Positions 41,410-50,971 of a stretch of 64,000 nt of DNA are shown in pieces. The notes under the pieces are model-generated. The model was not told the DNA's origin and made no database searches. It saw only the letters and a list, made by a program, of their open reading frames with translations. The first letter of the stretch is position 1; each line of letters starts with the position of its first letter. Both the position numbers and the translations under genes were made by a program. The DNA is from Planococcus maritimus (GTDB taxonomy: Bacteria > Bacillota > Bacilli > Bacillales_A > Planococcaceae): the NCBI RefSeq assembly GCF_001687625.2, contig NZ_CP016538.2, positions 840,001-904,000 of the forward strand. Reading direction: 5' to 3'.

Positions 41410-42729
41410 ATGTTAAGTATGATTGGAATGATCGGAGGACTTATTCTCCTGATTGTGTTGACGATGAGAGGTGTCAACTTGTTAATTGCCGGACCATTGT
41501 CGGCATTGTTTGTCGCGGTACTCAGCGGCTTGCCGCTATTTCCGCAATTAGTGGAAGAAGGGGAAGTCAATTTACTCTCAAATTATATGGGTGGTTTCTC
41601 CGGATTCATCACGTCGTGGTTCCCGATGTTCTTACTCGGAGCCATTTTCGGTAAAGTTATGGAAGATACAGGGGCAGCAGATAGCGTCTCTAAATGGCTA
41701 GTCGGCAAGTTCGGGTTGTCAAAAGCAGTCCTCGCGATTGTTATTGCTTGTGCGGTTCTTACATATGGCGGCGTGAGCTTGTTCGTCGTTGCATTTTCGG
41801 TTTATCCGATGGCGCTCAGCTTATTCAAACAAGCCGATTTGCCACGCCGCTTCATCCCGGCCGCTTTGGCACTTGGGTCTGTCACATTCACGATGACTTC
41901 TGCAGGGTCGCCAGAGATCCAAAACTGGATCCCGATTGACTATTTGAACACTAGCCCGTATGCCGGCTGGGAAGTCAGCATCATTGTCGCCATCTTCATG
42001 GCATTCTTCGGCTACTGGTGGCTGAAACGCATGATCAATAAAGCGGTGAAAAAAGGCGAGCGTTTCGAAGCGCGTGAATCCGATCCGCAAATGGCCGATC
42101 GTGCATTGCCACATCCTGTGACGGGTTTGATTCCCTTGCTTGTGGTGCTAGCGGTATCATTCATTTTCCATGATTCGCTAGGTACTTCTGCCTTGATTTT
42201 GGCCTTACTTGGCGGTGTTCTTACGACTTATCTATTGAACATGAAATATTTCACGAATCTTGGCAAAGCATTAACTGATGGAACGATTGGCGCATTGATC
42301 GCCATCGGCAACACTGCAGCGGTCGTCGGATTCGGCGGCGTGGCAAAAGCCGTGCCAGCATTTCAAGTGGCAGTCGATGCCATGACGAGTATTCCGGGAA
42401 GCCCGCTGATCGGCGGCGCAGTAGCTGTCAGTGTCATCGCAGGACTAACGGGATCTGCTTCTGGTGGACAAGTCATTGCACTTCCGCTCATTGCGCCTCA
42501 TTACATCGATATGGGTGTGAACACAGAAGCGCTTCACCGGACCATCGCGATTTCTTCCGGCGCGCTTGATTCATTGCCGCATAATGGTTATGTCGTGACG
42601 ACAATTCAAGGGATTTGCGGCGAGACCCACAAGGCAGCTTACGGGGCGATGGGCGCTGTAACCGTCATCGTGCCGCTGATTGGCTTAACAATTGCGATTA
42701 TCTTGTTCAGCCTAGGATTGGGTATTTAA
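41410..42729 (+). CDS. GntP-family permease, probably for 3-hydroxybutyrate
   Basis: This 439-aa transporter has about 12 membrane helices and the glycine/serine-rich GntP core (GGVSLFVVAFSVYPMAL near 120; GLTGSASGGQVIALPLIAPHYIDM near 340). B. subtilis YxjC, placed beside the 3-hydroxybutyrate dehydrogenase YxjF, is the model. Here the dehydrogenase follows 24 bp downstream, so uptake of 3-hydroxybutyrate is the best guess over gluconate. AAGGGGGATTTATC precedes the ATG. Confidence 0.82.
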   Translation: MLSMIGMIGGLILLIVLTMRGVNLLIAGPLSALFVAVLSGLPLFPQLVEEGEVNLLSNYMGGFSGFITSWFPMFLLGAIFGKVMEDTGAADSVSKWLVGKFGLSKAVLAIVIACAVLTYGGVSLFVVAFSVYPMALSLFKQADLPRRFIPAALALGSVTFTMTSAGSPEIQNWIPIDYLNTSPYAGWEVSIIVAIFMAFFGYWWLKRMINKAVKKGERFEARESDPQMADRALPHPVTGLIPLLVVLAVSFIFHDSLGTSALILALLGGVLTTYLLNMKYFTNLGKALTDGTIGALIAIGNTAAVVGFGGVAKAVPAFQVAVDAMTSIPGSPLIGGAVAVSVIAGLTGSASGGQVIALPLIAPHYIDMGVNTEALHRTIAISSGALDSLPHNGYVVTTIQGICGETHKAAYGAMGAVTVIVPLIGLTIAIILFSLGLGI

Positions 42730-42753
42730 TCTTTCATTCGGAGGGATTCTATT

Positions 42754-43530
42754 ATGGTAGAGGGTAAAGTGGTATTGATCACTGGTGCCGCAAGTGGCAT
42801 CGGTTATGAAATTAGCAAGGACTTCGCTGAAGAAGGCGCCAAAATCGTGTTGACCGATATCAATGAAGACGCAGTGAAACAAGCTGCAGACGAGTTGAAG
42901 GGGCAAGGTTTTGAATGTATCGGCATCAAATGCGATGTCACCAGTGAAGATGAAATTAAAGCAGCCATCGATCAAACAGTGGAAACGTTCGGTTCTTTGG
43001 ACATCTTGATCAATAATGCGGGGATGCAGCACGTCTCGCCGATTGAAGAATTTCCGACCGAGAAATACGAATTGCTGGTCAAAATTATGCTGGTCGCGCC
43101 GTTTATCGCTACCAAGCATGCCTTCCCGATCATGAAACAACAAGGTTTTGGGCGTATCATTAATATGGCTTCAATCAACGGACTGGTCGGGTTTGCCGGG
43201 AAAGCAGCGTATAACAGCGCCAAGCATGGCGTCATCGGTTTGACGAAAGTTGCGGCTTTAGAAGGCGCAGAACATGGCATCACGGTCAATGCGATGTGCC
43301 CTGGATACGTTGACACACCGCTTGTGCGCAATCAACTGGGCGATTTGGCGAAGACGCGCAATGTGTCGCTGGAAAAAGTTCTAGAAGAAGTCATTTATCC
43401 ATTGGTTCCGCAAAAACGCTTGTTGTCGGTGCAGGAAATTTCCGATTACACGATGTTTCTCGCGAGCGATAAAGCGCGCGGCATCACCGGCCAGGCAGTG
43501 GTCCTGGACGGCGGCTATACAGCACAATAA
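42754..43530 (+). CDS. bdhA: 3-hydroxybutyrate dehydrogenase
   Basis: This 258-aa NAD-dependent SDR oxidises 3-hydroxybutyrate to acetoacetate. It shows ITGAASGIGYEI (about 9-20), NNAGMQHVSPIEEFP (about 87, a strong marker of this subgroup), catalytic Ser in NMASINGLVGF and YNSAKHG (about 152), and the conserved late AMCPGYVDTPLVRNQ. Ribosome site CGGAGGG. The CoA-transferase genes found in the B. subtilis cluster are absent from this operon. Confidence 0.9.
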   Translation: MVEGKVVLITGAASGIGYEISKDFAEEGAKIVLTDINEDAVKQAADELKGQGFECIGIKCDVTSEDEIKAAIDQTVETFGSLDILINNAGMQHVSPIEEFPTEKYELLVKIMLVAPFIATKHAFPIMKQQGFGRIINMASINGLVGFAGKAAYNSAKHGVIGLTKVAALEGAEHGITVNAMCPGYVDTPLVRNQLGDLAKTRNVSLEKVLEEVIYPLVPQKRLLSVQEISDYTMFLASDKARGITGQAVVLDGGYTAQ

Positions 43531-43562
43531 AAGCACGGCGCATTTTTGCGCCGTGCTTTTTT
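43528..43562. terminator. Bidirectional terminator
   Basis: AAAAGCACGGCGCA pairs perfectly with TGCGCCGTGCTTTT around TTTT. It overlaps the bdhA stop codon. Confidence 0.9.
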
Positions 43563-43589
43563 ATGGTTATAGCATTCATTAACAGTAAC

Positions 43590-44366
43590 TCAATCGTCGA
43601 GAAAGTTTTCGGCGATGCCGAGAAATAGCCGCGGCTGTTCCACGTTCGGGGCATGGCCGGAACGCTTGAACTCCATAAAACTTGCATGCTGGATGAGCTT
43701 AGCGGTCTCATGTCCTTTCTCAGGCGGGTTCAACTCGTCGTAGCGTCCGCTGATAACCAAGGTTTCTGCTGAGATTGCTGGAAGTTCTGGGCGCAAATCA
43801 AAACGCTCTAGGGCATTAGACGCGATGCCTTGTTGCTCTAAGCTCAATTGAGGGCTGTTTTCAGCGGTCTTTGCCTGCCATTTCTGGACAGCCGTCAAAC
43901 GATGGTACATATAAGTTTGTGCTTTTTCCAATTTGTCATGGATGGACAAGCCATCAAATTCTTCTGGGTGGCGCTCGAATAATTCGGCCATGGAAGATTT
44001 TTCGCCGAAGGACTTAGTGGCAACTAATAATAATTTGCGTACGCGTTCAGGTCGTCTTGCGGCTAGCCCTTGGGCAATATAACTTCCCATGGATACACCG
44101 AGAACATCAACTGATTCGAGCTGGAGGTGATCCAATAAGGCAACAGCGTCTTCGATATGGTCGTCGAGTGTATAGTCGCTAAGTTTTGCCGAATGACCAT
44201 GGCCTCTGGAATCCAACGCAATGATGCGGTGCTTGTTGCGGAAAAAATTCATTTCGCGGTAGAACATGGCAGAGCTGCTAGTCAAACCGTGAAACAAGAG
44301 AAGCGGCTGCCCGCTCCCGATATCTTCGTAATATAAACTGATGTTGTTCTTGGTGAATATAGGCAT
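43590..44366 (-). CDS. Alpha/beta-fold hydrolase, 258 aa
   Basis: The oxyanion HG motif (LLFHGLTSSS, about 24), nucleophile elbow GVSMGS (about 95), acid in SGRYDELNP (about 203) and His in RSGHAPNVEQP (about 235) make a complete serine-hydrolase triad. Related enzymes cleave esters, lactones such as 3-oxoadipate enol-lactone, or C-C bonds. No neighbour fixes the substrate. GAGAGGAAGAAAACA precedes the ATG. Confidence 0.85.
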   Translation of the reverse strand: MPIFTKNNISLYYEDIGSGQPLLLFHGLTSSSAMFYREMNFFRNKHRIIALDSRGHGHSAKLSDYTLDDHIEDAVALLDHLQLESVDVLGVSMGSYIAQGLAARRPERVRKLLLVATKSFGEKSSMAELFERHPEEFDGLSIHDKLEKAQTYMYHRLTAVQKWQAKTAENSPQLSLEQQGIASNALERFDLRPELPAISAETLVISGRYDELNPPEKGHETAKLIQHASFMEFKRSGHAPNVEQPRLFLGIAENFLDD

Positions 44367-44444
44367 TGTTTTCTTCCTCTCATCTCAATCTACTGTTACT
44401 ATACCTCAATGACGCAAGCGCAAACGGCATCCCGTCTGCGCTTG

Positions 44445-45008
44445 TCAGAGTTTGTCTACTTTATGCTTACGGCTTTGCCATTTGTCGATAAAACTGAAAA
44501 CCGCAGCGAGCAGCAGGAACATGCTCACTGTCGTATACCATGGAAACTGCGAAATGGCCCTGCCAAATGCTGTATACAAGAGGGCTGGCGCAATCAAGCC
44601 GAGCGCAGAGTAATACATGTATTCCCGACGCGTATTAGTCATTTCCATCAAATAAAAAGACAATAGATGAAAATGAACAAAGGGCATGACACGCAAAATC
44701 ATCACTTGGGAAACCGTCAGATTGCGGTCAGGAAATAATTTGTCTTTCAAGGCGGCGAGTTTAGCGCGAAAACGCGGAAATTTATTGATCAGCACATAGG
44801 AGACAAAGCTCATCAGCGTTAATCCAATGAAAGACAGCAAAGCTCCTTGGAAAAAGCCGAAAAGAAATCCGCCGGCAATGCATACGGCAATGACCGGCAA
44901 AAATAGCAGCGGACGGATCAAATGCAGCAATATGAATAGCAGCGGAGCCCAAAGCCCTGCCTGCCCGATAAAGTTTTCAATCGCTTGCTCAAAATCCGCC
45001 AAATCCAC
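44445..45008 (-). CDS. TVP38/TMEM64 family membrane protein (VTT domain)
   Basis: This 187-aa protein has the core pattern AVCIAGGFLFGFFQGALLSFIGLT (about residues 38-61) followed by membrane helices near 60-75, 135-155 and 160-178. Members of this VTT/DedA-like group are linked to lipid scrambling or proton-coupled transport, and the precise role here is unknown. GTG start, supported by AAAGGCGGG 7 bases upstream. A palindromic hairpin without a good T run follows at 44405-44445. Confidence 0.8.
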   Translation of the reverse strand: MDLADFEQAIENFIGQAGLWAPLLFILLHLIRPLLFLPVIAVCIAGGFLFGFFQGALLSFIGLTLMSFVSYVLINKFPRFRAKLAALKDKLFPDRNLTVSQVMILRVMPFVHFHLLSFYLMEMTNTRREYMYYSALGLIAPALLYTAFGRAISQFPWYTTVSMFLLLAAVFSFIDKWQSRKHKVDKL

Positions 45009-45180
45009 TGGTTTTCCCGCCTTTCAGCTTGCGTTACTAATAAGGAAGAATAAGCGAAAAACAATCGAAAAGCAAGGATTGTTTGCCCGCTCTAGATGAA
45101 GGGTATGAAAAATTATCTACATAAAAATCATTTTGATGAACATCCAGTTCAACTATCATCCAGAATAAGGAGAGGGTTTT

Positions 45181-46263
45181 ATGAGAAAAAGCTTGAAGAT
45201 AGCCAGCGCCTTTATCGGCATTGTTGTCGGCGCTGGCTTCGCCTCAGGTCAAGAGATTTTGCAATATTTTACCAGTTTTGGTTATTGGGGTATCGCTGGC
45301 GTTTTGGTCGCTACTGCGTTATTCGGTTACATCGGAATGATTTTGACACGTCTCGGAAGCCGTATGCAAACGACTTCGCATGAAGATGTTGTCTATCGCA
45401 TAAGCGGGAAATGGCTTGGGAAAGTCATCGATTATACTTTGATTTTGACCTTATTTGGTGTTTTAGTCGTAATGATTGCTGGGGCTGGGTCAATATTTTC
45501 ACAACAATTCGATTTGGCACCGGCATTCGGACGCAGCATTATGATTATTTTAGTGATTGTCACCATCATGATGAACGTCAAGAAAGTCATTGCCGTCATT
45601 TCCAGCATCACACCATTTTTGATTTTGATGGTAGTGGGCATCGCTATCTACAGCGTAGTTACGATGGACAGCAGCTTTAGCGCACTCGATCCAGTGGCTA
45701 AGGAGCAGCTGTCCGCGACACCGAACTGGCTATTATCAGCAGTCAATTATGTATCACTCGCCATTGCGCTCGGGGCTTCTATGTCGCTCGTTATGGGCGG
45801 CGCTGAAAAAGATGAGAAAGTGGCAGCGCGCGGCGGATTAATCGGTGGGCTAGGCTTCGGCTTTTTGATCCTGCTTAGCTATGTAGCGATATTCGCGAAA
45901 GTGGATGTTGTCGGGGGAGCGGATTTGCCGATGCTTGCTATCGGGGATGACATCTCGCCAATCCTCGGTATCATCATGGCGGTCGTCATTTTTGCCATGA
46001 TTTACAATACTGCTGTCAGCATGTTGTTGTCATTCTCAGCACGTTTTGCAGAAATTGGCACAAAGAAATTCCGGATTTTCGTCATTATTGCCGGATTGGT
46101 CGCTTTTGCACTAAGTTTCGTCGGCTTTACGTCCTTGGTCAATTACTTGTACCCGGCAGTCGGCTATCTTGGTTTGCTATTGATCGGTGCGTTGATCTTG
46201 TCGGATATCCGCAAGATTGGTAAAAACGACAAAGCTAACCGCAACAAGAAAGCAACAAACTAA
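45181..46263 (+). CDS. ykvI: YkvI-family membrane protein, 360 aa
   Basis: Ten or so hydrophobic helices. It opens with ASAFIGIVVGAGFASGQEIL (about 8-27), an unwound-helix motif seen in the LeuT-fold transporter superfamily and a marker of the YkvI group. A second glycine-rich helix pair lies near residues 195-230. It is probably a secondary transporter of unknown substrate. AAGGAGAGGGTTTT precedes the ATG. Its terminator is duplicated around an inserted element. Confidence 0.8.
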   Translation: MRKSLKIASAFIGIVVGAGFASGQEILQYFTSFGYWGIAGVLVATALFGYIGMILTRLGSRMQTTSHEDVVYRISGKWLGKVIDYTLILTLFGVLVVMIAGAGSIFSQQFDLAPAFGRSIMIILVIVTIMMNVKKVIAVISSITPFLILMVVGIAIYSVVTMDSSFSALDPVAKEQLSATPNWLLSAVNYVSLAIALGASMSLVMGGAEKDEKVAARGGLIGGLGFGFLILLSYVAIFAKVDVVGGADLPMLAIGDDISPILGIIMAVVIFAMIYNTAVSMLLSFSARFAEIGTKKFRIFVIIAGLVAFALSFVGFTSLVNYLYPAVGYLGLLLIGALILSDIRKIGKNDKANRNKKATN

Positions 46264-46264
46264 A

Positions 46265-46547
46265 AAAAGGCCTCCTGCATATCAGGAGGCCTTTTCTTAG
46301 TGTTGAAGAAGTCTATGGTTCGCTCTCAACTATGGAAAAGAGCGTGTTTTGCTATTTTTAACTGTCAATGACCTCTCTAGGTATTTGGAGAAGCGTTCGC
46401 TCGACTGACCGAGACCCCGCAAGGCGCAAAGCGACTGAGGAGGCTTGGGCGCGAGCCCACGAAGTCGTGCGATAAGCTTCGGAAAATACGGATTACCTAA
46501 GTTTCTCGACAACCTGAAAAGGCTTCCTGCATATCAGGAGGCCTTTT
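46265..46547 (-). mobile_element. Dispersed terminator-associated element, copy 4
   Basis: A ~221-bp element (46296-46516) lies between two 31-bp terminator hairpins, 46265-46295 and 46517-46547, which differ at one base. It has the same orientation as copy 1: GTGTTGAAGAAGTCTATGG start, CTAGGTATTTGGAGAAGCG, GCGACTGAGGAGGCTTGGGC, GATAAGCTTCGGAAAATACG and CTCGACAACCTG end. No coding frame of its own. Confidence 0.8.
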
Positions 46548-46593
46548 TGGTATAGTGAAATGAGAAAGCAGTGGATTCCAAAGGAGGAATAGG

Positions 46594-47550
46594 ATGAAGA
46601 TTTTAATTGCTGGGGCAGGGGCGATGGCGTGTCTTGTGGGAGGTAAACTAAAAGCAATCGGTGAAGAGGTACGCTTATACAACCGCATGAATAGCCACGT
46701 GGAAGCGATCCATCAGCAAGGCTTGCGCATCGTCGAAAAAGATAATTCGACGACACATATCGAGCTGGAAATCGTCCAGGAATTACAAGCTGGCGAGCAA
46801 GTGGACGTTTTGCTTGTCTTGTTGAAAGCGCAGGCCAATGAATCGGTGCTCGGAAAATTACGCGGCAAGCTGGCTAAAGAAACGCTGATCGTCACGATGC
46901 AAAACGGCATCGGCAATGCTGAAACCATCCAGCAATTGTTCCCGGAAAACACGGTAGTGTCGGGCACACTCGGCCACGGCGCAAGCGTTGAACATGACGG
47001 CACGATTTTGCATAGGGGATGGGGCAAGAATTATCTTGGCGATGTCGAAGCTAGTGCTGATAGCAAGACGCTCGACCATTTTGCTGGAAAACTCAGCGAG
47101 GCAGGCTTGGAAACAGCCGTCTCGCCAAATGTTAAGGCGGTTATTTGGAACAAATTATTCGTCAATGCTGCGTTCAATTCCGTTACTGCTTTGACGCGCC
47201 TGAAAAACGGAGACATCCTCAATACACCAGAAGGAGAAAGCCTATTACGTGCTGTGATAGAAGAAGCGGTGCTTGTTGCCCAGGCGGAAGGGGTCGAGGC
47301 GGACGCGCAAGCAGTCACGGAAGAATGCTTGAGGATGGGACATCAGGACATTGGCGCCAATAAATCATCGATGCTCATGGACGTGTTAAAAAAACGCCAG
47401 ACCGAGATCGAAGTCATCAATGGTGGCATTGTCACCTTAGGGAAAAAGCATGGAATCGCAACGCCAGTCAACGAGAGCCTCACCGGCTTGGTGCGCATCA
47501 TCGAACAGAATTACAAGCTGCGCGTGGATGAATCGAGTGTACAAAAATAA
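46594..47550 (+). CDS. panE: 2-dehydropantoate 2-reductase
   Basis: This 318-aa NADPH-dependent enzyme of pantothenate (CoA) synthesis reduces ketopantoate to pantoate. The cofactor motif is IAGAGAMACLVGGKL (about 4-18), NGIGN lies near 104 and the catalytic lysine is in VIWNKLFVNAAFNSVTAL (about 185). The C-terminal helical domain includes NKSSMLMDV near 264. Length is normal. Ribosome site AAAGGAGGAATAGG. The Ala where many PanE have Gly-Gly (GAGAMAC) is a small variation. Monocistronic. Confidence 0.88.
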   Translation: MKILIAGAGAMACLVGGKLKAIGEEVRLYNRMNSHVEAIHQQGLRIVEKDNSTTHIELEIVQELQAGEQVDVLLVLLKAQANESVLGKLRGKLAKETLIVTMQNGIGNAETIQQLFPENTVVSGTLGHGASVEHDGTILHRGWGKNYLGDVEASADSKTLDHFAGKLSEAGLETAVSPNVKAVIWNKLFVNAAFNSVTALTRLKNGDILNTPEGESLLRAVIEEAVLVAQAEGVEADAQAVTEECLRMGHQDIGANKSSMLMDVLKKRQTEIEVINGGIVTLGKKHGIATPVNESLTGLVRIIEQNYKLRVDESSVQK

Positions 47551-47584
47551 GCCATTGGCCGGAGTTCCGGCCAATGGCTTATTC
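47546..47584. terminator. Very strong bidirectional terminator
   Basis: AATAAGCCATTGGCCGG and its perfect complement around a four-base loop, between panE and the converging bioY. Confidence 0.93.
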
Positions 47585-47586
47585 GC

Positions 47587-48171
47587 TTAAGGTAAGTATT
47601 TTTTGATGATTGGCTGCATTCGGAAACCGAACAAACCGGCAAAGACAGCGAGCAGCACGTCTTTTGGAAGAGGCACTGCCATCCAGGCCCAAGCCATGCC
47701 GTAAGAAAAGCCTTCTGGTGCGGCAAACCATAATTTATAAGCGGCATACATCCAGTTGGTGCCAAACACATAATTAATCGCAGTGGCTGCAAGGGCTGCT
47801 AAAATGAATCCTTTTTTGGAAGGTATTTTTTCAGCAATCCAGCCGGCTGCAAAAGCGGTGAAGATATAGGATAGGATAAAGCCGAATGTCGGCGAGATCA
47901 AGGTATCCATGCCGCCTGAAAACTTAGCGAAAACCGGTACGCCGGCAAGACCGATTGCGGCATAGACGATCATTGAAGCAGCGCCAAGACGTTTGCCGAG
48001 CAGGATGCCGGCGAGTATCGCGAAGAAAGTCTGCAAGGTGATCGGCACGCCGCCGACGATCAGGAATGAGGAAATATTCGCCCCGATCGCCATCAATGCG
48101 GCAAACATGGAGACGTGGACAAGCGTTAAAGTGCGTGAATGATTGCTGGATCTGGTTACTGAAGTTGTCAT
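47587..48171 (-). CDS. bioY: BioY biotin transporter S component
   Basis: This 194-aa membrane protein has six helices. Family patterns are GVPITLQTFFAILAGILLGKRLGA (about 40-63) and GLAGVPVFAKFSGGMDTLISPTFGFI (about 75-100). BioY captures biotin and normally works with a shared EcfAAT energising module, which is not in this window. Its promoter carries a BirA-type operator, so repression by biotin is expected. Confidence 0.92.
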   Translation of the reverse strand: MTTSVTRSSNHSRTLTLVHVSMFAALMAIGANISSFLIVGGVPITLQTFFAILAGILLGKRLGAASMIVYAAIGLAGVPVFAKFSGGMDTLISPTFGFILSYIFTAFAAGWIAEKIPSKKGFILAALAATAINYVFGTNWMYAAYKLWFAAPEGFSYGMAWAWMAVPLPKDVLLAVFAGLFGFRMQPIIKKYLP

Positions 48172-48204
48172 GAAAAACCCTCCACTTACTATGTACTAAA
48201 ACTG

Positions 48205-48261
48205 AGTATAGAGACTGGTTTGTTTTAAGTCAACTTATTTTCATAAAAGGTTTACTTAAAA
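48205..48261 (-). promoter_or_regulatory. bioY promoter with overlapping BirA-type operator
   Basis: On the minus strand TTGACT (48228-48233) and TATACT (48205-48210) are spaced by 17 bases. The arms TTTTAAGTCAAC (48223) and GTTTACTTAAAA (48250) match as inverted repeats at 11 of 12 positions with a 15-bp spacer, the geometry of BirA operators. The operator covers the -35 box. Confidence 0.75.
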
Positions 48262-48335
48262 AGAGCTGTGTTTCTTTTTCAATTTTCCGTATGATGATAA
48301 GAAATGAATACATCTTCAGGGAAGTGGGCGAAGAA

Positions 48336-49946
48336 ATGACGGAATGGTGGAAAAAATCAACAGTGTATCAGATTTACCCGAGAAGTTTCATGGATTCAGA
48401 CGGTGATGGAATTGGGGATATCCAAGGCATCATCAGCAAACTGGATTATTTGGCGGAACTTGGCGTTGACGTATTGTGGCTATCGCCTGTCTATGATTCG
48501 CCGAATGATGACAATGGCTATGATATCCGCGATTACCAAAAAATTATGAGTGAGTTTGGAACGATGGACGATTTTGACCAAATGCTCCAAGGCATTCACG
48601 CGCGCGGAATGCGGCTGGTCATGGATTTAGTTGTCAATCACACTTCCGACGAACACGTATGGTTTACAGAACGACCTGATTACTACATATGGAAAAACGA
48701 GCCGAACAATTGGCGTTCGTTTTTCAGCGGTTCTACTTGGCAATTTGACGAAGCGAGACAGCAATATTATTTGCATTTGTTTTCCAAAAAGCAACCAGAC
48801 TTAAACTGGGAAAATGAAGAACTGCGGGATGAAGTATATCAAATGATGCGCTGGTGGCTGGATAAAGGGGTCGATGGCTTCCGCATGGACGTCATCAATA
48901 TGATTTCCAAAGACCAGGATTTCCCGGACGGCATCGAAGGCGATGGCACGCCACATTTTTTCAATGGGCCTCGCGTCCACGAATTTTTGCAGGAGATGAA
49001 CACAAAAGCGCTCGCTGATTACGATATCGTCACTGTCGGGGAAATGCCAGGCGCGACGACAGAAGACGCGAAATTGTACACAGGTCCCGGGCGCAAGGAG
49101 CTCAATATGATTTTCACCTTTGAGCATATGAACTTAGATGAGGGACCGAGCGGCAAATGGGAGCTTCAGCCGCTTCATTTGCCGGATTTAAAGGAAAACC
49201 TGGAGAAATGGCAAGTGGAGCTTTTCGGAAAAGGCTGGAATAGCTTGTATTGGAACAATCACGATCAGCCGCGCATCGTCTCGCGCTTTGGAAACGATGG
49301 GCCATACAGAAAAGAGTCGGCGAAAATGCTCGCCACTTGTCTTCATTTCCTGCAAGGGACGCCGTATATTTATCAAGGGGAAGAACTTGGCATGACCAAT
49401 GTGGCGTTTTCAGCTATTGACGAGTACCGGGACATCGAAACTCTGAATATGTATCAGGAAAAGCGGGCTCAAGGTATTCCACATGAAGAGCTGCTGGAAT
49501 CGATTCACGCAAAAGGCCGAGATAATGCGAGAACGCCGATGCAATGGGATGCTTCTGAAAATGCCGGGTTCACAAAAGGCGAGCCGTGGATTTCCGTTAA
49601 CCCGAATTATCCGGACATCAATGCTGCCGATCGCGAGGAAGAAGATTCAGTTTTCAACTATTACCGGAAATTGATCGCGCTTCGCAAAGATTTGGACGTG
49701 ATTGCAGAAGGCGAGTTCAATTTATTGCATCGGGATGATGAAGAAATTTTTGCTTATACACGGAAAACGGCAGATGAGCAATTGACGGTGTACTGCAACT
49801 TCTCCGAAACGTCGCGTGAATTGCCCTTGCCTAAGGGCCGTCTGTTGATTGGCAATTATCCGGATTCAGCACTGCAGGAACCGATAGAGCTTAGACCGTA
49901 TGAAGCACTATGCTTTTATGATAAGGACAGGAAAGTAAAAGAATGA
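48336..49946 (+). CDS. GH13 glucosidase, probably oligo-1,6-glucosidase
   Basis: This 536-aa cytoplasmic enzyme is a GH13_31-type alpha-glucosidase: start EWWKKSTVYQIYPRSF, calcium loop DSDGDGIGD, nucleophile Asp in GFRMDVINM (about 200), acid in VGEMPG (about 250), third Asp in NNHDQPR (about 320), and QQPDLNWE-like KKQPDLNWE. Val after the nucleophile is reported for alpha-1,6-specific members, so isomaltose/limit-dextrin type oligosaccharides are the likely substrates. The ATG at 48336 fits the family start; upstream ATGs at 48291 and 48303 add unrelated residues. The glucokinase follows 21 bp later. Confidence 0.85.
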   Translation: MTEWWKKSTVYQIYPRSFMDSDGDGIGDIQGIISKLDYLAELGVDVLWLSPVYDSPNDDNGYDIRDYQKIMSEFGTMDDFDQMLQGIHARGMRLVMDLVVNHTSDEHVWFTERPDYYIWKNEPNNWRSFFSGSTWQFDEARQQYYLHLFSKKQPDLNWENEELRDEVYQMMRWWLDKGVDGFRMDVINMISKDQDFPDGIEGDGTPHFFNGPRVHEFLQEMNTKALADYDIVTVGEMPGATTEDAKLYTGPGRKELNMIFTFEHMNLDEGPSGKWELQPLHLPDLKENLEKWQVELFGKGWNSLYWNNHDQPRIVSRFGNDGPYRKESAKMLATCLHFLQGTPYIYQGEELGMTNVAFSAIDEYRDIETLNMYQEKRAQGIPHEELLESIHAKGRDNARTPMQWDASENAGFTKGEPWISVNPNYPDINAADREEEDSVFNYYRKLIALRKDLDVIAEGEFNLLHRDDEEIFAYTRKTADEQLTVYCNFSETSRELPLPKGRLLIGNYPDSALQEPIELRPYEALCFYDKDRKVKE

Positions 49947-49967
49947 ACGGAAGGAAGGATGGAGAAA

Positions 49968-50840
49968 ATGAATAACGTCATCGGGGTAGATATCGGCGGA
50001 ACGAAAATCCGCATGGGGGTCATTGATGCAGAAGGGCGGATACTCGCAGAGCGTCAAGTGAAAACGCAGTTTCCGTTGTATCCATATTTAGAGCGCCAAG
50101 TCTTGCAGTTTTTAGAAGAACATCCCACTGTGTCTGCAATTGGCATCGGCACGCACGGGTTTGTCGATCCGAAAGCAGGAAGTATTGTATTCGCGGGCGA
50201 TATGCTGCCTGGCTGGACAGGGACAGAAGTCAAATCGCCCTTGGAAAAAGCAACTGGACGGCCCGTAGAAGTAGAGAACGATGCCAATTGCGCGGCGCTT
50301 GCTGAAGCGAAATTCGGTGCTGCACGGGGATTGGGGCGTGTTGTCTGTATCACGCTCGGCACGGGGCTCGGGGGCGGTATCATTTGGGACGGCAAACTGT
50401 TGAGCGGTGGGACGCATGGCGGGGCTGCAGAACTGGGGCATATGACTTTATATCCGAACGGCTCACGCTGCGCTTGCGGTCGCCTTGGCTGTGCGGAGCA
50501 GTATCTATCTGGCACCGCACTGGTGCGACGCATTCGGGAAGCGGGATTGTCAGTCACGCCGCCCGAATTGTTTGAAATGGCAAGAAGCGATTCCCAAGCA
50601 CAAAAGCTGGTCGCCGAATTTACCGAAGACTTGGCTATTTATATCAGTAGCTTACAGGCTATATTCGATATGGATATGCTCATCATTGGCGGAGGGGTAT
50701 CGGAATCAGCCTCAGCTTGGATCGATGCGTTGAACAGTCGTTTGGCAACCATGCTGCTAAATCCGCTGCCTGTCGAAATAGCGCGATTCGAGAACGACGC
50801 TGGCATGCTCGGGGCAGCGCTGCTCGTGCTGGATCGATAA
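49968..50840 (+). CDS. glcK: ROK-family glucokinase
   Basis: This 290-aa cytoplasmic kinase phosphorylates free glucose. ATP motif VDIGGTKIRMGV (about 6-17), VENDANCAALAEA (about 103), GTGLGGGI (about 133), and the ROK zinc motif CACGRLGCAEQY (about 166-177). It follows the GH13 gene and would trap the glucose released by the oligosaccharide enzymes of this locus. I prefer the ATG at 49968 with GGAG just before it; an ATG nine bases upstream is possible. Confidence 0.88.
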   Translation: MNNVIGVDIGGTKIRMGVIDAEGRILAERQVKTQFPLYPYLERQVLQFLEEHPTVSAIGIGTHGFVDPKAGSIVFAGDMLPGWTGTEVKSPLEKATGRPVEVENDANCAALAEAKFGAARGLGRVVCITLGTGLGGGIIWDGKLLSGGTHGGAAELGHMTLYPNGSRCACGRLGCAEQYLSGTALVRRIREAGLSVTPPELFEMARSDSQAQKLVAEFTEDLAIYISSLQAIFDMDMLIIGGGVSESASAWIDALNSRLATMLLNPLPVEIARFENDAGMLGAALLVLDR

Positions 50841-50971
50841 ATATCTTGAACAGTCTATGCTGCCCTGTCCGCTGTCTTTAAGTCTCACAGCTTAGCAGGG
50901 GCAATAGATCGAACCCTCACGTACTGATAAATATTTTTTGAAAAAACAATTGAAAAATTTAAAAAATAGAT

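Noticed and set aside
44405-44445. Hairpin downstream of the TVP38 gene as a normal terminator
   Set aside because: The stem is good but neither strand shows a T run, so I only mention it under the gene.
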